A stretch of 64,000 nucleotides of DNA from an uncultured Eubacteriales bacterium (GTDB taxonomy: Bacteria; Bacillota; Clostridia; Oscillospirales; Acutalibacteraceae), in NCBI GenBank assembly GCA_902491475.1, contig CABUHY010000014.1, positions 1 through 64,000 of the forward strand. The letters run 5' to 3'. The notes beneath the pieces were generated by a model. It worked only from the letters and a program-made list of their open reading frames with translations, was not told where the DNA came from and did not search any database. This document shows, one piece after another, positions 7,825-16,577 of the stretch (the first letter of the stretch is position 1; the number at the start of each line of letters is the position of its first letter). The translations under genes and the position numbers were made by a program.

Positions 7825-10698
7825 ATGGCTCACGGTTTCAGACAGTTAAGAAAGGTGCGTCTCGGCGAACTTAAAGCCGATATGTACGAAATGGTTCACG
7901 AAAAAACGGGCTTGAAGCTTCTCTGGCTCGACAGGGACGAGGAAAACAAGACCTTCGGCATCGCATTCCCCACATTTCCCGAGGACGATACGGGCGTTTT
8001 CCATATAATCGAGCACTCCGTTCTCTGCGGTTCAAAGAACTATCCCGTCAAGGACCCGTTTGTCGAGCTTCTCAAAAGCTCAATGAACACATTCCTCAAC
8101 GCAATGACCTTTTCGGACAAGACCTTTTATCCGATAAGCAGTAAGAACGACAAGGATTTCATAAATCTTATGAGGGTTTACCTCGACGCCGTTTTTTATC
8201 CCGCTATTTATCAAAACCCCGAGTGCTTCCGCCAGGAGGGCTGGCACTACGAAAAGGGCGAGAACGGGGAGCTTTTGTACAAGGGCGTTGTTTTCAATGA
8301 GATGAAGGGCGTTTTCGCAGACCCCGACGCAAAGCTTGAAACCGTTATGAGCAAGGCACTTTTCCCCGACAACGCATACGGTTATGTTTCGGGCGGCGAC
8401 CCCAAGGTTATCCCCGAGCTTACCTATGAAAACTTCATTGCCGCTCATAAAAAGCACTATTCTCCGTCAAACGCTTTTGTAATTCTTGACGGTAAAATGG
8501 ATATAGACGAGGTGCTTAGAATAATCAACGACGAGTACCTCGAGGACATTCCCGCAGGCGAAAAGGTCGAATTGCCGCCGCTCCAAAAAGCGGTTGACGC
8601 AGGCGAAATAGTTACGGAATATGAAATTTCGCCCGACGAGAACGCCGAAAACAGATACATTCTCGCTTGGGGCAGGGTAGTCGGAACCTTTGACGACACG
8701 GAAAAGATTGTTGCCGTAAGAGCTCTTTCCGATGTGCTTTGCGGAAGCGTAAAATCTCCGCTCAACGCCTGTGTGCTTTCTGACTCTCTTGCCGAAGCGG
8801 TCAGCGTCGATTTGCCCGAGATTGTCTTACAGCCTCAGCTCACAATCAAGGTTCAGAACCTCAAAAAAGAGGATGCGGACGAGATTGAAAAGCGAATTTT
8901 CGACACACTTTCTTCTTTGGCTGAAAACGGAATTGACCGAAGCCAGCTCGAAGCGGCTTTGACTCATCTTGAATTCCAAATGCGTGAAAACGATTTCGGA
9001 AGCTATCCGCAGGGCTTGGTTTTCGGAATGGATATACTTGACAGTTGGCTCTACGGCGGCGAACCCGAGAGAAATCTCGAGGTCGGGGAGCTGTTCAAAA
9101 ATCTCCGTGCGAAAATAGACGAGGGATATTTTGAAAGAATTATAAAAGAAGAATTTATCGACAATCCGCACCGCTGCAAGGTAATGCTTGTGCCGTCAAA
9201 GACCGTCGGCGACAGGATAAGAGCCGAGGAAACCGAGCGCCTTAAAAAGGCGTCGGAACGCTTTGACGACGAGGATTGGGAGAGGGTGGAAAAGGACTGC
9301 GAAAAGCTTGCGCTCTGGCAGGATACACCCGATTCCGAAGAGGCGATAGCAACGCTTCCGAGGCTTACCCTAGACGACATAAAGGCTCAGCCCGAGAACA
9401 TTCCGACAGAAAAAATTACCGTCGGCTCCGTTCCCGCCCTTGTGCACAAAATCAACAGCAACGGCATTGTCTATGTAAACCTTTATTTCGACGCAAACGG
9501 TTGCACGGAAAATGAAATATCCGCACTGTCGTTTGCCTCCTCGCTTATGGGCGAAATTGCAACCGAGAAACACTCGTCGGAGGAATTGCTCAACCTTAAA
9601 CGCACTCTGTGCGGCAGTATAGGAAGCACCGTTTCCTGCTATGAAAAGGACGGCAGCACGGACTGCTCGGCTTATTTCCATATGAGCTTTTCGGCAATGG
9701 AAAAGAATGTTGAAAATGCGATAGAGCTTGCGGGCGAGATACTTACCTCGACCGATTTTTCAAACGCCGAGGACTCTTTCTCGCTGCTTTGTCAGAACAG
9801 AATGGAAATGCTCCAAAGTATTCTTATGAGCGGCTCGCAGGTCGCCATGGGCAGAACCGCCGCACAGCTTTCAAAGGGCGGAGTTATCGCAGAGTGCAAT
9901 TACGGATTTGAATACTATAACTGGCTTAAAAATATGCAGGAAAATTGGTCTGCGGAGGAGTTCTGCGAAAAGATAAATGCTCTGCTCGGCAAGATAATCT
10001 GCCGTGAAAAGCTGACCGTCAGCGTAACGGGCGAACCCGACAACACGCAGGAGATAATAAAAGCCGTGTCACAGACCGTGCCCGAAAAGGCAAGCGGTGC
10101 GCTCTGCGCCGAAATCAAGCCTTGGGGCATAAGAAAAGAGGGCATTGCAATCCCTGCCGATGTTTCGTTTGCGGTTATGACGGGCGATTTGAGAAAGCTC
10201 GGCAAAAAGGCGGACGGCAATGTGTCGGTTGCGGCTAAAATCGTAAGTCTCAACTATCTGTGGACGGTTATCCGTATGCAGGGCGGCGCTTACGGCACGG
10301 GTATGGTTGTACGCCCGACGGGAACCGTTTCCTGCTATTCCTACCGTGACCCCTCGGTTTCCGCCTCGCTTGAAAGCTTCAAAAAGACTCCCGATTATCT
10401 GCGTGAAATTGCAGAGTCGGACGGCGATATAACGGGCTTTATCATCGGTACGGTTGCGGACTCGCTTCCCGTTCTCACTCCGAGAGCCAAGGGTGCGCTC
10501 GGCGACAGACTGTGGTTCAGGGGCGTCAGCGAAGAGGACAGAGAGACAAGAATGAATCAGATAGTTTCCACAACGCCGGACGATTTGAAAACCGTTGCCC
10601 AAAGCCTTGAGGAGTGTTACAAGGAGCCTGCCGTCTGTGTTGTCGGCAACAGGGAACAGCTTGAAAAATGCAACCTCGACACAATCCTCTCCGTTTGA
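7825..10698 (+). CDS. M16C (presequence-protease-like) metallopeptidase
   Basis: Protein of 957 aa, typical for the single-chain M16C family. The inverted zinc motif HxxEH is at H60-E63-H64, and the third ligand is probably E159 in FNEMKG, spaced as in plant PreP. Two homologous halves are expected, the second inactive. No signal peptide, so a cytosolic oligopeptidase is likely. An ATG 11 nt upstream is out of frame. Last gene before the terminator at 10747. Confidence 0.92.
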   Translation: MAHGFRQLRKVRLGELKADMYEMVHEKTGLKLLWLDRDEENKTFGIAFPTFPEDDTGVFHIIEHSVLCGSKNYPVKDPFVELLKSSMNTFLNAMTFSDKTFYPISSKNDKDFINLMRVYLDAVFYPAIYQNPECFRQEGWHYEKGENGELLYKGVVFNEMKGVFADPDAKLETVMSKALFPDNAYGYVSGGDPKVIPELTYENFIAAHKKHYSPSNAFVILDGKMDIDEVLRIINDEYLEDIPAGEKVELPPLQKAVDAGEIVTEYEISPDENAENRYILAWGRVVGTFDDTEKIVAVRALSDVLCGSVKSPLNACVLSDSLAEAVSVDLPEIVLQPQLTIKVQNLKKEDADEIEKRIFDTLSSLAENGIDRSQLEAALTHLEFQMRENDFGSYPQGLVFGMDILDSWLYGGEPERNLEVGELFKNLRAKIDEGYFERIIKEEFIDNPHRCKVMLVPSKTVGDRIRAEETERLKKASERFDDEDWERVEKDCEKLALWQDTPDSEEAIATLPRLTLDDIKAQPENIPTEKITVGSVPALVHKINSNGIVYVNLYFDANGCTENEISALSFASSLMGEIATEKHSSEELLNLKRTLCGSIGSTVSCYEKDGSTDCSAYFHMSFSAMEKNVENAIELAGEILTSTDFSNAEDSFSLLCQNRMEMLQSILMSGSQVAMGRTAAQLSKGGVIAECNYGFEYYNWLKNMQENWSAEEFCEKINALLGKIICREKLTVSVTGEPDNTQEIIKAVSQTVPEKASGALCAEIKPWGIRKEGIAIPADVSFAVMTGDLRKLGKKADGNVSVAAKIVSLNYLWTVIRMQGGAYGTGMVVRPTGTVSCYSYRDPSVSASLESFKKTPDYLREIAESDGDITGFIIGTVADSLPVLTPRAKGALGDRLWFRGVSEEDRETRMNQIVSTTPDDLKTVAQSLEECYKEPAVCVVGNREQLEKCNLDTILSV

Positions 10699-10746
10699 TT
10701 TCGCGGATATTTTTGGGCTTGAAATAACAATATACCAACAATAAAA

Positions 10747-10780
10747 TACGCCCCGAACGGCACTTCCCGTTCGGGGCGTA
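10747..10780 (+). terminator. Terminator after the M16C peptidase
   Basis: A perfect 14-bp GC-rich stem (10747-10760 with 10767-10780) followed by an A/T-rich stretch containing TTTT. Confidence 0.85.
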
Positions 10781-11008
10781 AAATTTTATATAAAATCACT
10801 CGGGTAGTTCCGTTCCCACCCGATGGGCAACATATGCTTCAGCCGCCTATGGCGAACTGTGTTTGTTCGCTTTTTGTTATTTCTGAATTTAGCGGGCGAC
10901 AGTTTGCACTCTATGTAATTTTTAATCTCACTTTGTATGATTTGCACAACTATTCACATTTGATTTGTACATATTGCCCCGATTTTTCAAATCAACAATA
11001 AATTTATA
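10781..11008. other. Intergenic region before the LRR gene
   Basis: No gene is visible. Around 10825-10855 it shares a fragment (GGGCAACATATGC followed by a GCCGCC-TATGGCG hairpin) with the repeat at 17,706, so it carries a degenerate copy of a dispersed repeat. The rest is A/T-rich. Confidence 0.5.
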
Positions 11009-11037
11009 TTGGCTTTAAGAACAATATGTTCTAAAAT
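11009..11037 (+). promoter_or_regulatory. Promoter of the LRR/SLH gene with internal palindrome
   Basis: -35 TTGGCT (11009-11014), 17-bp spacer, -10 TAAAAT (11032-11037). The spacer contains the palindrome AGAACA-N3-TGTTCT. It resembles a LexA box, but the GAAC and GTTC halves are 5 bp apart instead of 4. Confidence 0.6.
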
Positions 11038-11091
11038 ACAAATTGCGGATACCAATTTAGTAAAATCATATTAAGAAAAGGAGAGGGTTTT

Positions 11092-14000
11092 ATGAAAAAA
11101 AGTAAAAAAATTATTTCGTTATTATTGTCCGTGTTGATGATAATAACAAGCATACCGCTTATGGCTGTGAATTCAGACGCCGTTATAGTCAAAGAAATTA
11201 CGAGCGGTGATTATAAATATAAAGTGTATGACGGGGAGGCTGTTATAAGCGGTTATATAGGAACCGATAAGGATATCGTTATTCCGGCAGAAATTGACGG
11301 CTATAAAGTTAAAAATATATGTGACTATGCTTTTTCTAATAAAAACATAGAAAACGTAGTAATATCATATGGAATTAAATGCATAACGGCGGGATTTGAG
11401 AATTGTTCTTCCCTTAAGAGTATTACCTTTCCGGAGACGGTTGAGAAAATTTACGGAGGTGCATTTAATAATTGCACCTCACTTGAATCATTAACTATTC
11501 CGGATGGCGTAAAAGAATTGGGCATGAATTCTTTAAACAACTGTACTTCTCTTAAAACCATTACATTTGGAAAAGAATATAATCCCAGTGAGATTGAACT
11601 GTCCAGTATTTTTTTTAACTGTAATGCTATTGAAAGCATAAATGTTAGTGAAAAAAACGAAAATTTTTTCTCTGTTGACGGTGTAATGTACAGTAAGGAT
11701 ATGACAAAGCTCGTGTTATATCCTTCGATAAGTACTAAAACCGAATTTACAATACCTAAGTCAGTATCAACAATATATGAAACTGCATTTAATAATACAA
11801 AAAACATTGAAACACTTAACATTATCGGTAATATTGTAAAAAGCGGTCGCATTAAAAGTAAAACGTACAATATAGGGGCTGATGTTTCAATTATCAGCGA
11901 TACTCTTGTTTTAAGCGCTGTTGAAAACTTTGATGTTGCGAAAAATAATAATACCTTCAGTTCTGTTGACGGAATTTTATATAATAAGGCAAAAACAAGA
12001 CTTATAAAATACCCCTTGGAAAAGACAGGGGATACATTTAATATACCAAATGGTGTAGAAAAAATCGGACATAATGCTTTTGAATCTTGTAAGGTAAAAC
12101 ATATAACATTCCCGAAATCACTTGTTGAAATTGAAAAATATGCATTTAATAACTCGTCATTAACAGATGAGTTGGTTATACCGAATAATATTAAGACTAT
12201 CGGTGATTATGCGTTTTCCGGCACCGGAGTTACAACTTTAGTTATTAATAGTAATTTGAATAAGACCGGAACGGAAACTTTCGGAATTAAAAGTTTAAAA
12301 AAGTTGGTAATCAATGCAGATTTAAGAGATTTTGTTTTGGATTTCCAACATATGACTGAATTAACTACGGTTGAATATGGAGAAAATATAACCCACCTGG
12401 ACTTTGATATGCTTGATAGTTTATATGGATTGCAAAGTATTAATGTTTCGGAAAACAATAAAATATTTTCTTCGGTTGATGGAATAGTATTTAATAAAGA
12501 AAAGACAAAGATTATTAAAGTACCGATAAAAAAGGAACTTTCGGCGTATTATGTTCCCGATGGGGTAACCGAGATTGGTGAAGACGCCTTTTATAACTCG
12601 TGTATAACTGAATTATACACTCCAAAAAGTCTTAAAAAGATCGGCAAACGTGCATTTAATTGCTGTCACGGTCTTGTGAGAGCGGAATTAAACGGCACTG
12701 ATTTGGAAATATGTGAATCCGCATTTTATCATTGCTCTTTCGCCAAAGGCCTTGTTTTGAATGAGGGTGTTAAAAGCATAGCGACAAACGCTTTTTATTC
12801 AATATCTTTGAAAGGAGATTTGGTACTGCCTGTAAGCTTGCAAAGAATTGATAACTATGCATTTTGTGCTGATACACCTTTTAACATCGTAATTAAAAGT
12901 GATATTAAAGATATAGGGTTAGATCCTTTTTTTCATTGCTATTTTGTTCAAAAATTGACATTTGAAGAGGGCGTAACCGAGTGGAATCACGGATATGTAT
13001 TCCAATGGCTTCAATACCTTGATACGCTTGAGATAAAGGGAAATCTAATTGATGTTGATGAGGATATATTTATTGGTGCGTTCAGCCCCAAAAAGCTGGT
13101 AATCGGAGAAAATGTTACAGAACTGAATTCTGATTTTGCCTTATTTAAAACACTCGAAGAAATAAACGTCTCAGATAACAACAAATATTTTTCTTCAATT
13201 GACGGTGTCCTGTTTGATAAGAGCGGCAAAGTTTTAATTTCATATCCGAAGCAAAGAAATACGGAAACTTATAAACTTCCGGACAGTACAATAGCAATAA
13301 ATGATTACGCTTTTTCTAAAAATATAAAGTTAAAATCGGTTATATTAAATGACGGACTGCAAGTTATAGGAGACTATGCGTTTTTCCATACTATTAAGTT
13401 GGATGTTAAAATACCTGATTCTCTTGTGGCAATCGGGGAAGGCGCATTTCTTAGTTCTCATAAGTCAAGTGCTGAAGTACCTAAGAATGTACAATATATC
13501 GGAGATGCTGCGTTTGGCTACTATGAAGAGTACGATAACGGGCAAATGTATTATCAACTTGAGGAGAATTTTGTATTGCGTGGTGAAAGAGGTTCTGCAG
13601 CGGAGGAATATGCGCTTGCCAACGGAATAAATTTTGAATATACGTGGTTCCCGGATGTTTCATGTCGTGAATGGTATTATGATGCAATCAGGTATAATGT
13701 TGACAATAACTATTTCCACGGTTACGCTAACGGCTACTTCGGACCTGCAAATAACATTCAGAGACAGGACTTTGTTGTTGTTCTCTCAAAGATTGCAGGC
13801 GTTGACCTTTCTGCGTACTCAGGACAGAACGGCGGTTTCTCGGATGTTCCGACCAACGATTATTATTCTGCGGCGGTTGCATGGGCTAAAGATAATCACA
13901 TTCTTTCGGGTTATGCAAACGGCAAATTCGGTGTAGGCGACCCGATAACAAGAGAGCAGGCTTGTGTGATTTTCTTCAATTACATTACAGGCTACTGCGA

Positions 14001-14211
14001 TATGGGCGTTGGCAGTTCAAATACACCCGAAGAAATTTGTTCAAGGTATCCCGACGGCGACGCAGTCAGCGATTGGGCAAGAACGGCTGTCGCTTGGGCG
14101 GCAGAAAACCGTGTTGTCGGCGGTAACGGTAAATTAAACCCCGCAGGAAACGCCAACAGAGCAGAAATGGCACAGATTATTATGAATATGTCAAATAATG
14201 ATATTCTGTGA
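11092..14211 (+). CDS. BspA-type leucine-rich-repeat surface protein with SLH anchors
   Basis: Protein of 1039 aa. A signal peptide (about residues 1-30) is followed by many LRR_5 (Treponema/BspA-type) repeats with phrases such as YAF, VEKIG and FSSVDGI, then three SLH modules from about residue 850, which anchor proteins to cell-wall polymers. Secreted and cell-wall attached, probably an adhesin or ligand-binding protein; the ligand is unknown. GGAGAGGG precedes the ATG. The LRR part is clearly more A/T-rich than neighbouring genes, while the SLH part (from about 13,630) has host-like composition, suggesting a mosaic gene. Confidence 0.9.
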   Translation: MKKSKKIISLLLSVLMIITSIPLMAVNSDAVIVKEITSGDYKYKVYDGEAVISGYIGTDKDIVIPAEIDGYKVKNICDYAFSNKNIENVVISYGIKCITAGFENCSSLKSITFPETVEKIYGGAFNNCTSLESLTIPDGVKELGMNSLNNCTSLKTITFGKEYNPSEIELSSIFFNCNAIESINVSEKNENFFSVDGVMYSKDMTKLVLYPSISTKTEFTIPKSVSTIYETAFNNTKNIETLNIIGNIVKSGRIKSKTYNIGADVSIISDTLVLSAVENFDVAKNNNTFSSVDGILYNKAKTRLIKYPLEKTGDTFNIPNGVEKIGHNAFESCKVKHITFPKSLVEIEKYAFNNSSLTDELVIPNNIKTIGDYAFSGTGVTTLVINSNLNKTGTETFGIKSLKKLVINADLRDFVLDFQHMTELTTVEYGENITHLDFDMLDSLYGLQSINVSENNKIFSSVDGIVFNKEKTKIIKVPIKKELSAYYVPDGVTEIGEDAFYNSCITELYTPKSLKKIGKRAFNCCHGLVRAELNGTDLEICESAFYHCSFAKGLVLNEGVKSIATNAFYSISLKGDLVLPVSLQRIDNYAFCADTPFNIVIKSDIKDIGLDPFFHCYFVQKLTFEEGVTEWNHGYVFQWLQYLDTLEIKGNLIDVDEDIFIGAFSPKKLVIGENVTELNSDFALFKTLEEINVSDNNKYFSSIDGVLFDKSGKVLISYPKQRNTETYKLPDSTIAINDYAFSKNIKLKSVILNDGLQVIGDYAFFHTIKLDVKIPDSLVAIGEGAFLSSHKSSAEVPKNVQYIGDAAFGYYEEYDNGQMYYQLEENFVLRGERGSAAEEYALANGINFEYTWFPDVSCREWYYDAIRYNVDNNYFHGYANGYFGPANNIQRQDFVVVLSKIAGVDLSAYSGQNGGFSDVPTNDYYSAAVAWAKDNHILSGYANGKFGVGDPITREQACVIFFNYITGYCDMGVGSSNTPEEICSRYPDGDAVSDWARTAVAWAAENRVVGGNGKLNPAGNANRAEMAQIIMNMSNNDIL

Positions 14212-14220
14212 TTGCATATA

Positions 14221-14265
14221 AAAAACGATCGAAAGCGGAAAGCTATTCTGCTTTCGGTCGTTTTT
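14221..14265 (+). terminator. Terminator after the LRR/SLH gene
   Basis: An 11-bp stem (14226-14236 with 14250-14260, one G-T pair), flanked by an A-run and seven T residues. Confidence 0.85.
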
Positions 14266-14344
14266 TTGATAATGTCGGCGTCTACAATATTTATTATATA
14301 TTCAGTCTGACTCTTTATTGATATTGTTCGGACAAATACCGATA

Positions 14345-14373
14345 TTGACATTCAATCGGCGGTATTGTATAAT
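14345..14373 (+). promoter_or_regulatory. Promoter of the tRNA-Pro transcript
   Basis: -35 TTGACA (14345-14350), 17-bp spacer, -10 TATAAT (14368-14373): full consensus. The next downstream RNA genes are the two tRNA-Pro half repeats and the intact tRNA-Pro, so the transcript would carry a leader of about 500 nt. Confidence 0.8.
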
Positions 14374-14503
14374 TTATCGGTGCTAAAAACAAGGAGCAAT
14401 ACGAAGCGCCCCAAGCGAGAAGTGCGACTATGTTTCTGAGGGAAGCGCAGCGGACTTCCAACACATCATTAAAGTGTTTAGCATATTAAAAATTATATAA
14501 TAA

Positions 14504-14693
14504 CGGGGTGTAGCGCAGTTGATAGCGCGCCGCATTTGGGAGCATAGACGGCATTTCTGACGTTTATCGGTGCCAACCGCCGAAAGCCCTTCAACCGTGC
14601 GAATTTCGGGCGGTTTGGAAAACAAAAAATAGCGGTCAAAAATGTGTTTGACCACAGATTTGACCACTTACACGACCACAATTTAATAACTAT
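14504..14693 (+). repeat. 190-bp direct repeat, copy 1 (5' half of tRNA-Pro)
   Basis: Begins with the first 38 nt of tRNA-Pro (through the anticodon loop) and then diverges. The rest contains an inverted repeat around CCGCC/GGCGG and repeats of TTTGACCAC, including an inverted pair GGTCAAA/TTTGACC. It is identical to copy 2. It looks like an attachment-site scar of an integrative element. Open frames on its minus strand are short and not convincing genes. Confidence 0.85.
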
Positions 14694-14883
14694 CGGGGTG
14701 TAGCGCAGTTGATAGCGCGCCGCATTTGGGAGCATAGACGGCATTTCTGACGTTTATCGGTGCCAACCGCCGAAAGCCCTTCAACCGTGCGAATTTCGGG
14801 CGGTTTGGAAAACAAAAAATAGCGGTCAAAAATGTGTTTGACCACAGATTTGACCACTTACACGACCACAATTTAATAACTAT
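14694..14883 (+). repeat. 190-bp direct repeat, copy 2 (5' half of tRNA-Pro)
   Basis: Second copy, in exact tandem and identical to copy 1, ending directly at the first base of the intact tRNA-Pro. Confidence 0.88.
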
Positions 14884-14959
14884 CGGGGTGTAGCGCAGTT
14901 GATAGCGCGCCGCATTTGGGATGCGGAGGCCGCGAGTTTGAGCCTCGCCACTCCGACCA
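14884..14959 (+). tRNA. tRNA-Pro (anticodon TGG)
   Basis: 76 nt including encoded CCA. The acceptor stem pairs CGGGGTG with CACTCCG. The anticodon arm CCGCA-TTTGGGA-TGCGG exposes TGG. The T loop reads GTTTGAGCC in place of the common GTTCGANTCC. It is the only intact copy; the two upstream repeats contain only its 5' half. Confidence 0.93.
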
Positions 14960-14960
14960 A

Positions 14961-14994
14961 AAATCCTCTGAAACGGCTCGGTTTCAGAGGATTT
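14961..14994 (+). terminator. Terminator of tRNA-Pro
   Basis: A perfect 14-bp stem (14961-14974 with 14981-14994), followed by TT and A/T-rich sequence. Confidence 0.88.
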
Positions 14995-15048
14995 TTAATG
15001 CCTTTAAGCCTTTTCTTTGTCTACTGCATCCCAAATTTTGACCTATAT

Positions 15049-15609
15049 CTATTCGCCTATGCCTTTTAATATCTCATTAATTTTAGTAAACGCACCCAAA
15101 GCGTCATCGAAGCTTTGCTGCTTATCGGTATAGAGCAATTCCTTATGCAGATTCTCATAAGTTGAACGAACCCGCCCGTTCAGATAAAGTTTCCAAGAAT
15201 CAAAATCGTACCCACCGATAGGATCATATTCCTCACTGATATTGCGCTTTTCAAGATAATAAGAATCCGTCTGCTTTGTAATATCAATCAAGCGTTTCAG
15301 CTCGTCTTTGTCTTCAAGAAAAGCTTGGATTTCCGGCAGAGCGAGCAGTCTTGCCACATCGTAAATATGACGCACCTTTTTCTCAATAGTTCCGCAAATA
15401 GCATGGCGTTTTACAGACATCAATTTATCGACGAAGGTGCGCTCTATATTCAGCACATTCAAGGTCACTTCCTGAAGTTCATATTTTGCTATGTCTTCCG
15501 CTCCATCATGTTCTTCAAGGAACTCCTGAATATATGTTTTAAGAGTTTTCTTAGAATATGGATCAGGACGAACACTGCTGCCGATTTCAAGTTTTACACG
15601 GTTCCTTTT
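15049..15609 (-). pseudogene. AbiEii/AbiGii-type nucleotidyltransferase toxin, 5'-truncated remnant
   Basis: The frame encodes about 186 residues that match the C-terminal part of the AbiEii/AbiGii toxin family: VKLEIG, then ERTFVDKLMSV and RHIYDVARLL. The catalytic nucleotidyltransferase motif (GGxSL with Asp pair), which should precede it, is absent. Upstream in frame (to 15678) the translation is antisense to another gene fragment, so the true gene is cut at about 15,610. No AbiEi antitoxin is nearby. Probably debris of an integrated element next to tRNA-Pro. Confidence 0.7.
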
Positions 15610-15610
15610 A

Positions 15611-15951
15611 TTGATGTCGATGACTTTGACTTTGATATTGCCTATGCAATTGAAAAGTTTCGGTATGAGGATGAACACTCCGAAGGTATTGATACATCAA
15701 AAGCAGCATTGTATTTAGAAGACCGTATCATTTCAGAGGCTTTAGACGAAATAGACACAAAATTGTCTGAATTACCAATGGATATTGAGACATATTGCGA
15801 TTATACCGCCCGAGTGTCATTTTCGATATACGGTGTTGAAGATATAGTGAATTCGTATCTTGAAAATGACGAATACGCCGATTATCATGAGCATTATGGC
15901 AATTACAATGACGCTGATTCGGAAATAGATTATATTTTCGGCGGAAAATAA
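15611..15951 (+). pseudogene. 3' fragment of an unrecognised gene
   Basis: Plus-strand frame encoding an acidic, Tyr/Asp-rich C-terminus (ending in DYIFGGK) of about 110 residues. It has no start codon or ribosome binding site of its own. Upstream in frame the sequence is antisense to the AbiEii remnant, so two gene 3' ends are fused here. Low-GC, acidic proteins of this kind occur on mobile elements, but I do not recognise the family. Confidence 0.5.
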
Positions 15952-16366
15952 TTACAATAAATTGCAAAATGTTATTTGGCTTTGGGGAAAGCGACAAAAT
16001 TAACGGTTAATAATCGACAAATATGTTTTTGAATGTACAATATATTATAAATTACTTAAGGCAGGGGAATCCCTGCCTTAATTTTATGCTTAGTTATGTT
16101 TGTTGCTTTTTATTTTATCAAGTTTTTAAGTTGATAAATATTTGTGACTGTTGCACTTCCTTACCTACAAGCCATTTTTAAGACGGCATATGGCAACTTT
16201 TTGTCGGTTTATGCCCAAAAGCGATGCGCTTCGTGATATTGCACAGTCGATATGTGAGAAAAGTGTGCACAATTCACAAAGGAGTAACAAAGTATAGCGA
16301 AAAATATATATCTATATCGAAAATCTGTGCAGTTTTGCAGGAAAAATGTGCAGTTTTGCATTTCGC
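15952..16366. other. Intergenic region with terminator and direct repeats
   Basis: No gene supported. It contains a terminator (16056-16081), A/T-rich sequence, and two copies of TGTGCAGTTTTGCA (16326-16339 and 16347-16360), 21 bp apart, on one face of the helix. The repeats lie just upstream of a promoter-like pair. Confidence 0.5.
16056..16081 (+). terminator. Terminator
   Basis: A perfect 11-bp stem (16056-16066 with 16071-16081), followed by TTTTAT. It ends plus-strand transcription coming from the gene fragment at 15.6-15.95 kb. Confidence 0.8.
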
Positions 16367-16510
16367 TTGAAAACGCACTTCAAAAGATGTATTATTTTTA
16401 CATAGACATCGCCAAGTCTATAAAAGTTATCAAAAGACCGCCAAGTCAATTGATACTTCCCAGTAAACACCCGAGGAATTCCAATAGCCCTCGGGTGTTT
16501 GCGCTTTTTA
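16367..16510 (+). ncRNA. Candidate small RNA with own promoter and terminator
   Basis: -35 TTGAAA (16367-16372), 17 bp, -10 TATTAT (16390-16395), then a terminator hairpin (16465-16476 with 16489-16500) followed by a T-run. The transcript would be about 100 nt (about 16,402-16,508). Two TGTGCAGTTTTGCA direct repeats lie immediately upstream and could bind a regulator. The only open frame across it (16327-16521) starts upstream of the promoter and lacks a ribosome binding site. Confidence 0.4.
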
Positions 16511-16524
16511 TACACCGATAAACC

Positions 16525-16561
16525 AAAAGCACGGTAACCGTTATGCGATTACCGTGCTTTT
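16525..16561 (-). terminator. Terminator of the patatin-like gene
   Basis: Perfect 13-bp stem (16525-16537 with 16549-16561) with flanking A- and T-runs, 17 bp after the stop codon. It can work in both directions. Confidence 0.85.
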
Positions 16562-16577
16562 CCGTTTGTATTCGGTT

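Noticed and set aside
14428..14871. Minus-strand frames across the 190-bp repeats (62-83 residues) as integrase remnants
   Set aside because: No recombinase catalytic motif can be recognised; they are antisense to tRNA-Pro sequence and may only reflect the repeat.
15325..15951. A 208-residue plus-strand gene
   Set aside because: Its first 95 residues are antisense to the AbiEii remnant; only the 3' part looks like a real protein, so it is listed as a fragment.
16312..16521. Small genes on either strand (64 and 67 residues)
   Set aside because: Plus-strand frame starts before the promoter and crosses the terminator; neither frame has a ribosome binding site.
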